Part shown: positions 12,501 to 23,896 of the stretch, one piece after another | Numbering within the stretch: position 1 is the stretch's first letter | Layout of the letters: each line of letters starts with the position of its first letter | Assembly: GCA_037576195.1 (NCBI GenBank) | Contig: CM075102.1 | Location: forward strand, 45,380,745 to 45,444,744 | Length of the DNA stretch: 64,000 nucleotides | Source: Phytoseiulus persimilis | Taxonomy: Eukaryota; Arthropoda; Arachnida; Mesostigmata; Phytoseiidae | Direction of reading: 5' to 3' | The notes under the pieces: model-generated | Told to the model about the DNA's origin: nothing | The model's input: the letters and a program-made list of their open reading frames with translations, nothing else | Databases searched by the model: none | Program-made: the position numbers and the translations under genes

Positions 12501-15500
12501 GGGCGCTCCGCTAAATAGCTACGTTCTTCAGTCTCGGAACGAGTGCGGCGCTGCCTCTGAACGACGGGGAGAGCAAGGAGCTGGCTCCGAAACGGGAACA
12601 AGCGAGCACTCAAGTAACATCGTGACTTCGAGCAACGGCCACTTAGGGCAACTCAACGCTGAGTCGTCCCTGGCGTTCTCGATCTTTCCAAGAAATAAGG
12701 CTGCTGTCGAAGTTTTGATGTTTTTTTTTTCCCGATACTCCGGGACTTCCTCGGGCGGCTACCTCGAACGATGCCTCCCCCGTTCTGTTTGGGGGAAAAC
12801 TTCCGATGGGAATACCTTGCGGGATTCTTGGGTGGGATACGCCGCGCGAAAGGCGAAGTCATCTTCCCGTGTTCCTCCTAGGACCGAAGTTCCGTTGTTT
12901 ATCCGTCGAATATCATTTCAACCGATGAACGAACGAGGCTGTTGAGGGTTGCTGTCGTCGTCGGCAATAGCGATAATAACGAGGACAGGAGAACAACGGA
13001 AGCCGGGCAGAACGGGAAACGAACCAAGAAAAAGCTCTATTAACAACGATAAGAACGAGTGTTAAAGAACTCCACAAAAACTCAACAGCGGAAATCCACC
13101 CACCCACCAACCGAGCAGGCTCCCATTCACACACCTAAGCCGCAAAGGAGCAAGCCCATAAAAACCCGATGGCTAACTCCAAAGGGCCAGAAAGCGCCCG
13201 GACGGATCCATGGAGCGCGGGTCCAATCCCTCGTGGAGCTCCTTACCGCGTTCCGTCGGAGTGGGAGCGAAATCAGAGACGCGAGCAGCGAGATGAAGAG
13301 GTTTCGATAGAGGACGGACAGCCCTTCAGTTGACCGCGCGATCGCTAACAGAACCCATTCTTCCCATTTCAGATCACCAAGGTGAACGTGCAGGAGTGTT
13401 CTCAGTATAAGACGTGCGTGGACTGCCTGGGCGCCCAAGACCCGTACTGTGGATGGTGCTCCTTAGAGAATAAATGCAGCCTTCGTTCAGACTGTGCTCA
13501 GGCTGCCCAGGACCCTTTGTACTGGCTGAGTTACAAGAGCGGTAAATGTACCACAATCACCCAAGTACACCCTCCGAGAATCCAGCGGACAACAGCGCGA
13601 ATCCTCTCGCTGAACATTGGCAACCTACCGAACCTCGAGGGGAACTTCTATTGCGCTTTCACAACCAATGGGAAGACCCTTGAGACGAACGCTACGAAAA
13701 CGACCAACGGAGTCCAGTGCGCCACCCCGCATACGGACTCGCTGCCGTCGATCGCGCACGGAGAACACCATTTCACCGCGAAGCTCTCCGTCAGAATGAG
13801 GAACAACCCCGACTTCGTCGCGACCAATTTCACGTTCTACGACTGCAGCACCTACTCTTCGTGAGTATTTCATTTTCCGACTCGATGCGATTTGCGACCG
13901 ACTAATTCTTGCTACCTGTCACGCCTTCTGTCAATGCTGCTGTGCTCATGCATTTTTCACCTGTTCCAGATGTACCGAATGCGTGTCAAGCCCGTTCCCC
14001 TGTGACTGGTGCGTGGGCGGTCACCGCTGCACCCACGACACGGGCGAAAACTGTCGAAACGACGTCCTGGTGACAGGAGTCGCCAGCGTGGGTCCCTCCA
14101 TCCGCTCGGGACCCGGCTTCTGTCCCCGAATCAACGCAACCAACAAAGCGCCAGAGCAGCTGGTGGCGATGGGAGTCAACAAACGAATCCAAGTCCGCGT
14201 CGACAACATTCCACCGTTCATAGCGCAAACGAAATTCATATGCCAGTTCAACATCGAAGGTCGAGTGAAGCAGGTCAATGCACAAATGCTGGGCGATACG
14301 ATCTACTGCGATCAGATGAACTTCACCTACACGAGCCTGGTGCCGAACATCACGGCGACGTTCGCCGTCATCTGGGACAGCTCGAAACCCCTCGACAACC
14401 CGGACAACATCCACGTGCTCGTCTATCGCTGCAACGCCATGAGCGAAAACTGCGGGATGTGTCTCGAGCTTCCTGATAAATACGGCTGCGGCTGGTGTCA
14501 GGACTCGAACAAGTGCGAGGTCCAGGACCAGTGCCATAAACACACTGTCAAATGGCTCGAGAGGACCCAGACGTGCCCCGATCCCCAGATCACGAAAGTC
14601 ACTCCCACGAGCGGACCCCTCGAAGGAGGAACGAACATCACGATTGACGGTTACAACCTCGGTCGTGTTTTCGCGGACATCGAAAACGGCATCTACATCG
14701 ATCTCGGCGAACGCGAGAAAATTGATTGCAAGGCACACCCGGAACTATACGTGAAAACCACGCGAATCGTGTGCGAACTACGTGGACCTGCGAGCAACAA
14801 AACGGTTTCCGGCACAAATGGACCGGTTGTGGTCAAAGTGGCAAACGATTACATGGCAAAGTCGCCTGATCCTTATGCCTTTGTTGTGAGTATCTCTCCC
14901 GCGATTGTTCCTCTGGTCGAAGTCCGCATCTGACCCGATATTTCTCCCGCCCGCCTCGGCGGGATTTGAACCTCCTCAGACTCGTGCGCAGACTCTGACC
15001 GGTGTTCTTTTTTTTTTTCTAATTTCAGAACCCCCGAATAACTTCCATTAACCCCTCGAAAGGCCCCATGAGCGGAGGCACGAAGCTCCGCATTTGGGGT
15101 CTGCACATGGACGCCGGAAGTCACGCAGAAGCATTTGTGGGCTCCAGACCTTGTGAGATCATCTCTCGAAAGCCAAACGTGGTCGAATGCATCACTTCGG
15201 AGTCGTTGAAAGCCGAAGAAGGAAAAGTACGCCTCAAGCTCGACCGTGGATTGAAGTCGTTCGAAGAATATGGATTTCTCTATGTCGGCGATCCAGAAGT
15301 TCATCAAGTCGACAGCGGAGGCGCACCAGGAAGCACCGGCCACGTAAAAGGGAGTGCCCCCAAAGGAATTCCCAGCGGGGGTATCTCTGTGCTTGTCAGG
15401 GGGACTCATCTCAACTCAGTCCAAGAGCCCATGATGTACGTAGCGCTCGACGGCGTGGAGTACTACTCGAAATGCACGCCTGAGAGTAGCTCGGAGATGA

Positions 15501-18443
15501 AGTGCCGCACGCCTAACGTTCCGTCGGACCAGCTGAGTTTCTCAGAAGACGAAGATTTCATAGAGCTCGAATACGGCTTCAAAATGGACAATGTCAAGGG
15601 CGTCCGTCATCTCTCCTCCACCAAGGGCTTTCCCAAGTTCCAAATGTACCCTGACCCTTCATATGCACAGTTCGCGGAAGAGGGCGGAATCAAGTACTAC
15701 AAGTCAGACTACCTGACCATCAACGGCGCCAACCTCGACCGCGCTTCGCAAGAGAGCGATGTCGTCGTCCGCATCGGCGCCGGATTCTGCAACGTCACGT
15801 CGCTCAGTCGCACGCAGCTTACCTGTCGACCTCCGACAGAACAGCCCGCAGCTCTCGATGAGTCCGGCCAGATCGACCGGAACCGCATACCTCAGGTGAT
15901 TGTCGAAGTCGGCGACGCTCTCCGCTACCAGATCGGAATGCTCAGCTACGACGCACCACACGGCCACGAGAATCAACTCTCGCGACCGATCGTCATCGGA
16001 GTGATCTGCGGTGGCGTCATCCTCATAATCATCGTCATCGGGATCCTCATCGCGTACAGGCGCAAGAGCACCGAATCGTCGCGCGTGCTCAAAACAATGC
16101 AGGAGCAGATGGACGTCTTGGAGCTCCGCGTGGCTTCTGAATGCAAAGAAGCTTTCGCTGAACTGCAGACCGAAATGACCGACCTCACATCGGACTTGAC
16201 CGCCGGTGGAATTCCCTTCCTCGACTACAGGACGTACACCATGAAAGTATTGTTCCCCAACATGGAAGATCATCCAGTACTTAAGGAAATGCAGGTCGAT
16301 CCAGTAAAGAAACAGTATATGGAGAAAGGACTCAGGATGTTTGGACAGCTCATCATGAACAGAACGTTCCTCCTCTTGTTCATCCGTACCCTAGAGTCTA
16401 ACAGGTGAGTCATTCGATCGAAACGTGGGAAATTCACGAGATGAGTGAACGATGAGTGACGGGGTGGGAGGGGGGTCCGAGTTGCCACTGACGCCATGCT
16501 GTTCCAGGTACTTTTCAATGCGAGATCGGGTTCAAGTTGCTTCCTTAATCATGGTCACGCTCCAAGGAAAGATGGAATACTGCACCGACATCCTCAAGAC
16601 CCTCCTGGCAGAACTGATTGAAAAGTGCATCGACGGAAAATCGCATCCCAAACTGCTGCTGCGACGAACCGAATCGGTGGCAGAAAAGATGCTGTCGGCA
16701 TGGTTCACGTTTTTGCTTTACAAGTTCTTGCGTGAATGCGCCGGCGAGCCGTTGTTTGTGCTATTCCGCGCCATCAAACAACAAGTGGACAAAGGCCCCG
16801 TGGACGCGGTCACAAGCGAGGCTCGCTATTCGCTCAGCGAGGAGAAACTCATTCGACAGTCGGTAGATTACAAATCGATCACGGCATACTTTTCCATTGC
16901 GCCGCAGTCCTACTACATGCAGATGGGCATTTTGGACTCGAACGACAGCCAGAACGTTTCAGTTCGTGTGTTGGATTGTGATAGCATTTCACAGGTGAGC
17001 TCCGATTTTGTTCGATTATCATTTTAATCTGTGATTTCATTCTGCTGAGCTTCCGAGCCTTCCGCCCGTGAACGCCACGACCTCGTCGAACGGCCCGAAG
17101 GAGTTCCGCTAACCGAACAGAGCTAACCGTCGCGCCTCCGCTCACTTTCCAGGTGAAAGATAAAGGTTTAGATGCGATCTACAAGAACACCCCAGCGTCG
17201 CAGAGACCAAGCAAAGAAGAACTCGACTTAGAGTGGCGGACGGGCACCTCCGGGCGGATTACTCTCTCGGACGAAGATGCTACCACAAAAACCGAAGGAG
17301 AGTGGCGCCGCTATAACACGTTGGCTCATTACAAGGTGCCTGATGGTGCGAGTCTCATCCTAGTGCCTAAACAGACGTCTCCCTACAACCTGAGTATCAC
17401 ATCTGAGAAGATGACTCCGGCTGAGAAGCAGTTATATCACAAATATGAGACTCTAAACTTCACCGCCGGGTTCAACCGGTCGCCTCCGGTGTCTCGTGCT
17501 ACCTCACCGCCTCTCCACGGTCTCGGAGACCTCGAGGGCGGGTTCAGATACTGGCATCTGGTGCGACACGCCGATGCGGATAAAGATGAACGAGGTAACA
17601 AGATGGTATCCGAGATCTATCTGACTCGATTGCTGGCGACCAAAGGAACCCTCCAGAAGTTCGTCGACGACCTCTTCGAAACGATCTTCTCTACGGCCCA
17701 TCGTGGAAGTGCCCTTCCGCTCGCCATTAAGTACATGTTCGACTTTCTCGATGACCAGGCTCTACAGCACGGCATTCAGGACCCTGAAGTCGTGCACACC
17801 TGGAAATCCAATTCTCTGCCACTGCGTTTCTGGGTGAATCTCATAAAGAACCCGAACTTTGTCTTCGACACAAACAAGTCGAATATCGTGGATTCCTGCC
17901 TTTCCGTAGTCGCGCAGACATTCATGGATGCGTGTTCGACGTCAGACCATCGACTCGGCAAGGACTCGCCGTCGAGTAAGCTGCTCTACGCAAAAGACAT
18001 CCCGATCTACAAGGATCTCGTCGAGCACTACTACGCCAACATTCGGATGATGCCGCAAATATCCGAAGATCACATGAACGCCATGCTCGGCGAAGAGTCG
18101 CGACAACATGCTCACGAATTCAACACCAATGTCGCTCTGAACGAGCTCTATAAGTTCGCGGCTCGATACACGGAACAGGTACCAGCATCGTTTCTTTTTT
18201 TCTCCCCCTGCACCTCAGGACTCCTGTGATTCGATTCGAGATCGTTTAGTTGACCTTTCGAGATATTATTCTTAGGTCTCGAATAATTTTCCCTCTGGAT
18301 CTCCGGAGCCATTAATGACTTGGTGGAACCGTTCCTTCCAGTTGATCCAAACCCTCGAAGAAGATGAGTTCGCTCAAAAGAACAGGCTCGCCTACAAACT
18401 GTCCATGGTGGCCCAGACGATGAGGGGCGAAACTGACGCATGA
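3401..18443 (+). CDS. PlexA: plexin A-type semaphorin receptor, 3' part (7 exons)
   Basis: Single-pass receptor for semaphorins; it controls axon guidance and cell shape through a cytoplasmic GAP acting on Ras/Rap GTPases. The joined exons 3401-3529, 13373-13860, 13970-14885, 15029-16404, 16508-16994, 17153-18178 and 18342-18443 give 4524 nt, or 1507 residues plus stop, with every junction in frame. Order seen: end of sema (residues 1-45), PSI1 from about 52, PSI2 from 207, PSI3 from 360, IPT repeats from about 411, 512, 620 and 720, transmembrane helix about 830-853, then the cytoplasmic region with the two arginine fingers at about 964 and 1357. Animal plexins are near 1900-2000 residues, so roughly 400-500 N-terminal residues (signal peptide and most of the sema domain) are missing left of the window. 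Juxtamembrane and GAP segments such as [10 protein letters not shown] and [14 protein letters not shown] resemble plexin A more than B, C or D; the A assignment is from memory of family features. Confidence 0.93.
5381..5396. repeat. C16 homopolymer
   Basis: Sixteen consecutive C after a TCCTCCT run, inside the large plexin intron. Tract length may be unreliable in an assembly. Confidence 0.9.
8534..8557 (+). repeat. CCAT/ATCC microsatellite
   Basis: Five to six tetranucleotide units, the last one imperfect (ATCT), within the large plexin intron. Confidence 0.85.
12272..12281. repeat. G10 homopolymer
   Basis: Ten consecutive G in the large plexin intron; one of eight G or C tracts of ten or more bases in the window. 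Confidence 0.9.
13373..13860 (+). CDS. PlexA: plexin exon: PSI1 domain and following linker
   Basis: Acceptor TTTCAG|ATC, donor TCTTC|GTGAGT, phase 0 in and phase 2 out. It begins [15 protein letters not shown] and continues with [12 protein letters not shown], the cysteine-rich plexin-semaphorin-integrin (PSI) fold that follows sema. The rest ([13 protein letters not shown] to TNFTFYDC) is a beta-rich segment with N-glycosylation sequons, equivalent to the linker between PSI1 and PSI2 in plexins. Confidence 0.92.
13970..14885 (+). CDS. PlexA: plexin exon: PSI2, PSI3 and first IPT
   Basis: It completes a split serine codon and opens with [14 protein letters not shown] (PSI2). At about 14430 comes [11 protein letters not shown], then [12 protein letters not shown] (PSI3). 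From about 14584 [19 protein letters not shown] begins the first IPT/TIG immunoglobulin-like domain. It ends in YAFV at a GTGAGT donor, phase 0. Several NXT/NXS sequons are present, as expected for an ectodomain. Confidence 0.93.
15029..16404 (+). CDS. PlexA: plexin exon: IPT2-4, transmembrane helix, juxtamembrane
   Basis: The largest exon (1376 nt). The IPT-type starts are [20 protein letters not shown], a second beginning near [15 protein letters not shown] and a third near YLTINGANL. The transmembrane helix is about 15984-16055, with the core [20 protein letters not shown] followed by YRRK as stop-transfer. The cytoplasmic juxtamembrane helix contains [20 protein letters not shown], then the start of the GAP domain. 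Its catalytic-type arginine is encoded at 16385-16387 ([12 protein letters not shown]). It ends with a split arginine codon at GTGAGT. Confidence 0.94.
16508..16994 (+). CDS. PlexA: plexin exon: GAP domain first half
   Basis: It completes the split arginine codon and continues [20 protein letters not shown], then [17 protein letters not shown] and [20 protein letters not shown], which are among the best conserved plexin GAP segments. The 3' end enters the Rho-GTPase-binding (ubiquitin-like) insertion. It ends phase 0 in CDSISQ at GTGAGC. Confidence 0.95.
17153..18178 (+). CDS. PlexA: plexin exon: Rho-GTPase-binding domain and GAP second half
   Basis: 342 codons, phase 0 at both ends. [20 protein letters not shown] to [14 protein letters not shown] is the RBD insertion. 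[20 protein letters not shown] and [16 protein letters not shown] return to the GAP fold. The second arginine finger is encoded at 17825-17827 in [13 protein letters not shown]. It ends FAARYTEQ at GTACCA. Confidence 0.95.
18342..18443 (+). CDS. PlexA: plexin terminal coding exon
   Basis: Acceptor CCTTCCAG|TTG, then [20 protein letters not shown] and a short tail ending in ETDA with stop TGA at 18441-18443. Together with FAARYTEQ from the previous exon it reconstitutes the usual end of a plexin GAP domain. There is no PDZ-ligand tail like that of vertebrate plexin B. Confidence 0.93.
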   Translation: MIQTLEEDEFAQKNRLAYKLSMVAQTMRGETDA

Positions 18444-21400
18444 CGGTCACATTGGCAGTCCGCTAATGTGTGAAGATCTCAACCTGCTGAGCAGCAACGA
18501 TAGCAACAAACAGAATATCTTCGAGCGAACCGCTTCAGCACAACATCGTCCAACATGATCAATAGGGGAAAACCTCCAATGAGTCTATCAGCATGAACAG
18601 CGAAGAACAACATTGCCGCAACGAGAGTGAAAGCTAGCGAGCAACCTCTGTTGAAACCGCCCACAGGTCTGATCGATCGGCCCTTTTGCGGACGAAGAGG
18701 CAACCTCCATTGCCGACCACCGCGGTATTCGCTTTTGATTCCAGCAAGTTCCGGTGCTTACTACATTCACATTGAGTTTATGTCCCTCGTTCATCAGCTG
18801 AACTCAGCTCCTTTTTACGCACCTCAGTTGAAGCTTGGTTCGTTGGACGGTATCTCGGCGCTACCGACGGCTACAAGTGTTCAAAACGAATCTATTTTCG
18901 ATCGACGATTAGTTTTTCCTCTACCTGGAAGCTTCATGTGGGACTTCGTTCAGGCAGAATCTAAGCCGTTGTTGCTCGGTTGAGTTTTCGCACCTTGGTT
19001 GATTGCCACGGTTCCAATTTGTTCCTAACAAGCGTCGAGGGAGAGCGCCTGAATGACTCACTGAAAGACGTTGATCACGTGCTTCATTCCGCGTTCTCCT
19101 CAGCCGCTTTTTTTTTGCTATTTTTGAGCCCGTTTTTGAGTATTTCTTGTAAAAGCTTCGCTGGAATTCCGTCACTCGCGCAACGGAAATTGTGTAACTA
19201 TCTGTACATTTTTTGACGAGTGAACATAGAGTTAGCAGTGGTAGTAGTTATAGCGAAACAGAGACAAACTATTTGATATTGCGATACAACAGAAGGACGG
19301 AACGATATTTGAAGCGGAATACAGTTTTGAAGCGGTTGGTTCTGATATCGGGGCGCAGCTGTGAGCGCGCCTCCTCTTCCTCCCGGCTCGTCCGTGGTCC
19401 TTCGAAGTGAGATCGAGAATTTTTGAGAAGATCAGAAGGAGTCGGCGACGGAGTCTCTCGGAACCGTTTTTGATGAGAAGAGGCGAACGGACTTAGAAGC
19501 TATGACGGGGTTTGACATTGTACAGTATCGACGCGAGAAGGCGAGAGGATTTTAATAGAGGAGAAAACGAATTATCTTCGGGAGAATATGCCCGCAAAAC
19601 TACCTCCGCGTCGATTTGACTGCATCCACCTCTACTGTGCAATACAGCTTGAAACTCCGAGGTGCGTCAGACTTCTGCAGCCGCTACCCTTCGGCGCTGA
19701 GCGGGCCTCAGCATTTTCCTGTATAAACGAAACACTTCTTTGTCTGCGATGAGTGATGTCGTGGAATACAAACGGAATCGATGGTGACTCCATTTGAGAG
19801 CGTGCATACTTGCGTGCACAGCAAGCTACGAACCTACGAACATGCAAGTTAACGGAGCCAAGCGAGAATATTAGCCAGAAGTGAACTTTCTCCTCACCTT
19901 GACGAGATTCGATTCACTGCCGATTTCGAAGATCCTCTGAGTCTCGTGACGAGTTCCTCACAAAAGTGCCGAATATTCGAATGCCGTTGACTCAAAAGCC
20001 CGTTCTTACGACGACAACGCGCTGGCTCCAGTCTCACCAAAAAGAAACGACGAAGACTTTTTGTAATATAGCGAATGTATTTTTTATTGATTTCCACGAA
20101 ATATTTCTCACTGTCGATCAGTTCGAAAGCGGTTTAGTGACGGGTTCTGTGACAGGGCCCTTGAACGTCAGATATACATAGTATAGGTTTCGGGGAGGAA
20201 GAACCCAATGTCAGATAGAGCCAAAACGACTCGGTGATGAAATGAGAGAAACGGAACACACGAAACAAAGACTCACCGCATACTATCTTACGATCATAAG
20301 CGAACTGCGCGGTGATGGCGGAGGATGACGACGAGGAGAAAATGGTTCACTACGAATACCCTTAATATTAAGGATTGCTATTATTATAATTAATAATATT
20401 AAGTCGGAGGAAGAGAGAACATAGAACTATCATCTTCGAAGAACGATGGTGCGATTGAGTGAGATCGACTGAGAGCTGATGTATGCGTGTGCATGAATGA
20501 GAGCGAAGCAATTTGATCAGTCGGGACGATCGATCGGTTTATTGACAAACGATCTAAGCAGGAGGAACGATAGGATAGAATTTTGAAAATAACCGGAGGA
20601 AGCTCCACTGGGAAATGTATATGGCTTTCCCTCGATTGATTGATTCGAGACCTCAGAGCGAGTCGACATTGAATTCACGGAGCAAGTCCCTCTTCTAGCG
20701 ATGGAGCTATATCATGATAGTTCGCGGTGACAGCGGCAGAGTTGACAACGACTGCGACGAAGTTCTCCGCGCACTGGAGTCGAGCAAATTCATCCCGCGA
20801 GCGAATCTCGGGCCGGAAGGAACGGAGGAATTCTCAAATTTCTCATTATTCAGATTGAGCTTAGATTCCCTCGAATAGTTTCACTCGAATCTCAGATTAT
20901 AAGTTCTCGGTCCCGAGAGTTCATTCGAATCGCGGACCCGTTCGCCGGGGCTCGTACTATTCCGAAAAATAAGCATTGATCTTCAATATTGGCTTGCTAG
21001 AACTTTGTTTTATGAGTTGTCATGACGTGCCAGCTTCGTCCTGCCAATCTCCATCGGGTGGCATTCCACCTTGGAATTGTATGGAGGTAATCATTCGAGA
21101 AAAGATAAATTCAACTCCCTGCTCCTAAGGAATCCCAACCCTACGACCAGGGTCGAATCGCGGACGCCCTTGAAATTCGGCTGCCACGAGTGCCAAAGTC
21201 GTACGAAACTTGAGAGGAAGAATCAACATTGAGAGAAATCATCAGTTTGAGGGTTGTAAATATGAACTAAAGTAAAGAGAGCAACGCGAAGAGATGTCGC
21301 AGCGAAGAAACTCTTCCAAGAGGCCCGGGCCTCTTAACAACTTGTTAGGTAGCGCGAGCTGAGCAACAGATCCGAGTGCGTCATCACTATGAGTCTTCTA

Positions 21401-21452
21401 ACAACAATGGAATACATATATCTTCTCTACTTCAACATGATTCTACTTTTTG

Positions 21453-21490
21453 CTGTCTGTCTGTCTATCCGTCTGTCTGTCTATCTGTAT
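21453..21490 (+). repeat. CTGT/CTAT microsatellite
   Basis: About nine tetranucleotide units, mostly CTGT with CTAT and CCGT variants, in the region downstream of plexin. Confidence 0.85.
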
Positions 21491-21925
21491 CACTACGAAT
21501 CAACCAATTATTATTGTCATTGCTATTGAGACTGAATTCTATTGAGAGTGCTAGCCAGATCCTGCCGGCGAGCACCGACAATAGGCGACGTATGTGAATG
21601 ATTACGACCGTTTCGTACTGAGGGAATGCATGAGAGGCTCCGGCTTTGACGCCGGCTCGGCCGGACGCTCCGTAGAGATGGTTCAGTCGAGAATCCGGTG
21701 TTGGAGCGGAGTATCCGTGCTGTTCTCGCATTCGGAAAGGAAAAGAGCAAGAGAGTTGAACGAGTATCTCGAAGGATGGCATTGACGGTCGGCACAGTGA
21801 GCGTCACTATACCGATTCGGATCGAACACGATACAACTAATATGGAATAACAACAGACCAAAGCAGACTCTCGATTCGGCATGGGCGACCCCGTGCATCA
21901 TTGAAAATCGTTTCACTACTTCGGA

Positions 21926-21970
21926 TTGATGGTGATGATAATAATGATAACTTCAACGACGATGATGATG
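21926..21970 (+). repeat. GAT/GAC-rich imperfect trinucleotide repeat
   Basis: Runs of GATGATAATAATGATAAC followed by GACGATGATGATGG; an imperfect low-complexity tract just upstream of an AATAAA hexamer. Confidence 0.6.
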
Positions 21971-21977
21971 GCGAGAA

Positions 21978-21983
21978 AATAAA
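21978..21983 (+). terminator. candidate poly(A) signal for plexin
   Basis: AATAAA on the plexin strand, 3.5 kb after the stop codon; the first canonical hexamer seen. A second one lies at 22340-22345. Only a transcript end would decide. Confidence 0.3.
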
Positions 21984-22957
21984 GAAGAGCAAAAAGTGAA
22001 GAACTCTGCGCAAAAAAGCCCTGATTTGTCATTCCCAAGCGTGCGAATTCAGATCGTATGAGCGTTCGCAGGCCGCAGACTGCGATTCTCTCATCCGTCT
22101 CACTGTTCGTCGACCTTCCTGTTCTAAACGTTACGTATCTACGTTGCACTTGATGCAAGAAAACTTACTTCGATGGAAAAATGAGAACTGGGAGCGAAAC
22201 CAACTGATCACCGCAGTTCGGTTTGATTTACTTCAGGGTGGAATGCCTAACCAATTATTGATGTAGCTGTCCGTAATCACTACCTTGCTCAAGTGTTTTT
22301 CAAATGAACTTCAGCTGCGTTGACTCAAGTCGATGGACGAATAAAAGAACGAAGTGTATAAATGATCAGACGTGTTCTCTGTTTGCCTCCTCTGAGCGCT
22401 GGCTCTCTGATTGAAGGACACTCCGCAATGGACTGGCAGTCTCCTTCTCCAACTTCCGTAGGACCAATGAATGGACGGGTATGCCCTGCAGTTAGGGCGG
22501 AAACAGTCTATTCTTGAGCTATAATTGTTTGACTTGGAGTCCCGTAGAGTGGTGCTGGGGCACAGTAACGTGCCACCAATAGAAGCTGTGTAGAAAACTC
22601 CCAAACATATGAGATCCCGTCGTCGATTCCCTCCAGCACAGTCTATTGATGCCGAGCGAATTCGAGAAATGCGCCGGATGAGTGCGATATCCGTAAATCA
22701 ACACACATGAACTCGAGCACCTGCATGACTTCCCGTTGGAGAATCGTACCGACCACGAATCCCGCTGGCAAGCCTCCTTCGGTCAGTTTTTTCCTCGTGG
22801 CCTCTGTGTAACGCGAATCTCGCGCTCGGTAGCGTCGGCCACTCCCCCGGGGATCAAGAACTTTTGAGATCCACTGCGGTAGAGGCTCCACCGTTCCCTC
22901 AATAGGGGGAGTAGGGAATCGAATTGAAAGATGCACCTGTCGTGCTGGAGTCTACTT

Positions 22958-22963
22958 TTTATT
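22958..22963 (-). terminator. candidate poly(A) signal for the TMEM267-like gene
   Basis: TTTATT on the + strand, so AATAAA on the minus strand, 100 bases after the stop codon at 23063. Position and spacing suit a short 3' UTR. Confidence 0.55.
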
Positions 22964-23062
22964 TCAATAACTGTGTACAATACAGCAACGATCTGGCGTC
23001 GACAAATCGACACAGCAAGAAAATTCCGTATTTCAGACGCTCCTACGATAGAAACACGTGTT

Positions 23063-23896
23063 TCATACAAGATGTACTGTGCTGCGTGTGCGAGGACTCC
23101 GAAACGGGGAGGAACTGTTCGACTTCAGTAGAATAATGATCTTGCCCAAAACAACGAGAAAAGTGAAAATAAAGTTCATTTCACAATATGAGATCGCTCT
23201 GCTAGAGGAGAAGCCGCGGAACCAGAACCCCCTGCGCAAAGCGTCCCGCGTGTGATGAGCCAGCAAAGAAATGGTGATAGCTACAACGAAAGGCAAATAG
23301 GTATGACGAGAAGGATATCGCTCGCAAGCGTTTGACACCAGCCTCTCCGGTTCCCGGCGACTCCTCGAAACCAGTTCGTGCAGCAAGGTTAGGAGCACAC
23401 AAAACGCCGCAACCGTCGAAGTGTCGTGTAGGAAAGGTCGGCCATTGACATGAGTCGCCGCGGTCAGATTCATGGAGCCGGCGCAAATGAAATGGTCTAT
23501 GTCTACCAATGCAGAAACACAATAGCTCAACAGAAGCAAGAGCCATCTGAAACCGAAGACTCCTAACACGAGGAAGAAACCTGTCAGCGAATGTGTGGTA
23601 GAGTCCGCGAGGGCACGAGCCAGAGGCTTGTCCATGGAGGAAATGAAGCTGTCCACTCCTATGTTAGCTAAAGTTGCCAAGATGGGACACACGAGGAATA
23701 GCGAGAGTAGAACATACGGAGAACGTCTCATCTGGAAGAAGCCACTCAGAGTGAATTCCAGAGAAACTCCCTTGGCGCAGTTTTTCAGCGACGACGATCC
23801 CACGGAGTAAATTGACGACGTCAACGGGGCGCGCACGTGCGCAATAGAAGGTTTAATGAGCTTGAGCTGCCGCCTAACTGCATTCCTGTGTCGCAT
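23063..23896 (-). CDS. TMEM267: TMEM267-like multi-pass membrane protein, single exon
   Basis: An uninterrupted 277-codon frame. Recognition rests on the stretch LVDIDHFICAGSMNLTAA, then GRPFLHDTSTVAA and LLAHHTRDALRRGFWF, which match the conserved core of animal TMEM267 (C5orf28): an (V)DIDHF motif, RPFLH and a HHxRDxxRxGxW motif. Several hydrophobic segments are visible (SPYVLLSLFLVCPILATL, LVLGVFGFRWLLLLLSY, AAFCVLLTLLHEL, YLPFVVAITISLLA, FTFLVVLGKIIIL). The histidine/aspartate motifs recall membrane metal-dependent hydrolases, but the molecular function of this family is not established. The upstream ATG at 23896 gives 277 residues. An internal ATG at 23731-23729 (MRRSPYVLL) gives 222, closer to the usual 215 or so, and I consider it at least as likely a start. 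The gene is convergent with plexin. Confidence 0.82.
   Translation of the reverse strand: MRHRNAVRRQLKLIKPSIAHVRAPLTSSIYSVGSSSLKNCAKGVSLEFTLSGFFQMRRSPYVLLSLFLVCPILATLANIGVDSFISSMDKPLARALADSTTHSLTGFFLVLGVFGFRWLLLLLSYCVSALVDIDHFICAGSMNLTAATHVNGRPFLHDTSTVAAFCVLLTLLHELVSRSRREPERLVSNACERYPSRHTYLPFVVAITISLLAHHTRDALRRGFWFRGFSSSRAISYCEMNFIFTFLVVLGKIIILLKSNSSSPFRSPRTRSTVHLV

Larger units (their letters stand above)
3530..13372 (+). other. 9.8 kb plexin intron
   Basis: It lies between the sema-end exon and the PSI1 exon and is sixty to ninety times longer than the other plexin introns here (103-163 bp). It contains a GAC-rich stretch near 3899-3927, a C16 tract at 5381-5396, a CCAT microsatellite at 8534-8557 and a G10 tract at 12272-12281. 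I looked for nested genes on both strands; the open frames are short, arginine and serine rich and overlap one another, as expected for CpG-rich non-coding DNA. No nested gene or recognisable mobile element was found. Confidence 0.7.
18444..22957 (+). other. plexin 3' UTR and intergenic region
   Basis: 4.5 kb without a recognisable gene on either strand. It is more A+T rich than the plexin intron and holds simple repeats. The first canonical AATAAA sites on the plexin strand that I found are at 21978-21983 and 22340-22345, so a 3' UTR of about 3.5-3.9 kb is possible; a non-canonical signal nearer the stop would shorten it. Confidence 0.45.

Noticed and set aside
13986..14738. 250-codon minus-strand frame
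   Set aside because: Antisense shadow of the PSI2/PSI3 plexin exon.
14946..14985. GGTTCAAATCCC-like B-box on the minus strand inside a plexin intron, considered as tRNA
   Set aside because: No A-box, no acceptor stem, and the intron is only 143 bp.
15704..16273. 189-codon minus-strand frame
   Set aside because: Antisense of the large plexin exon.
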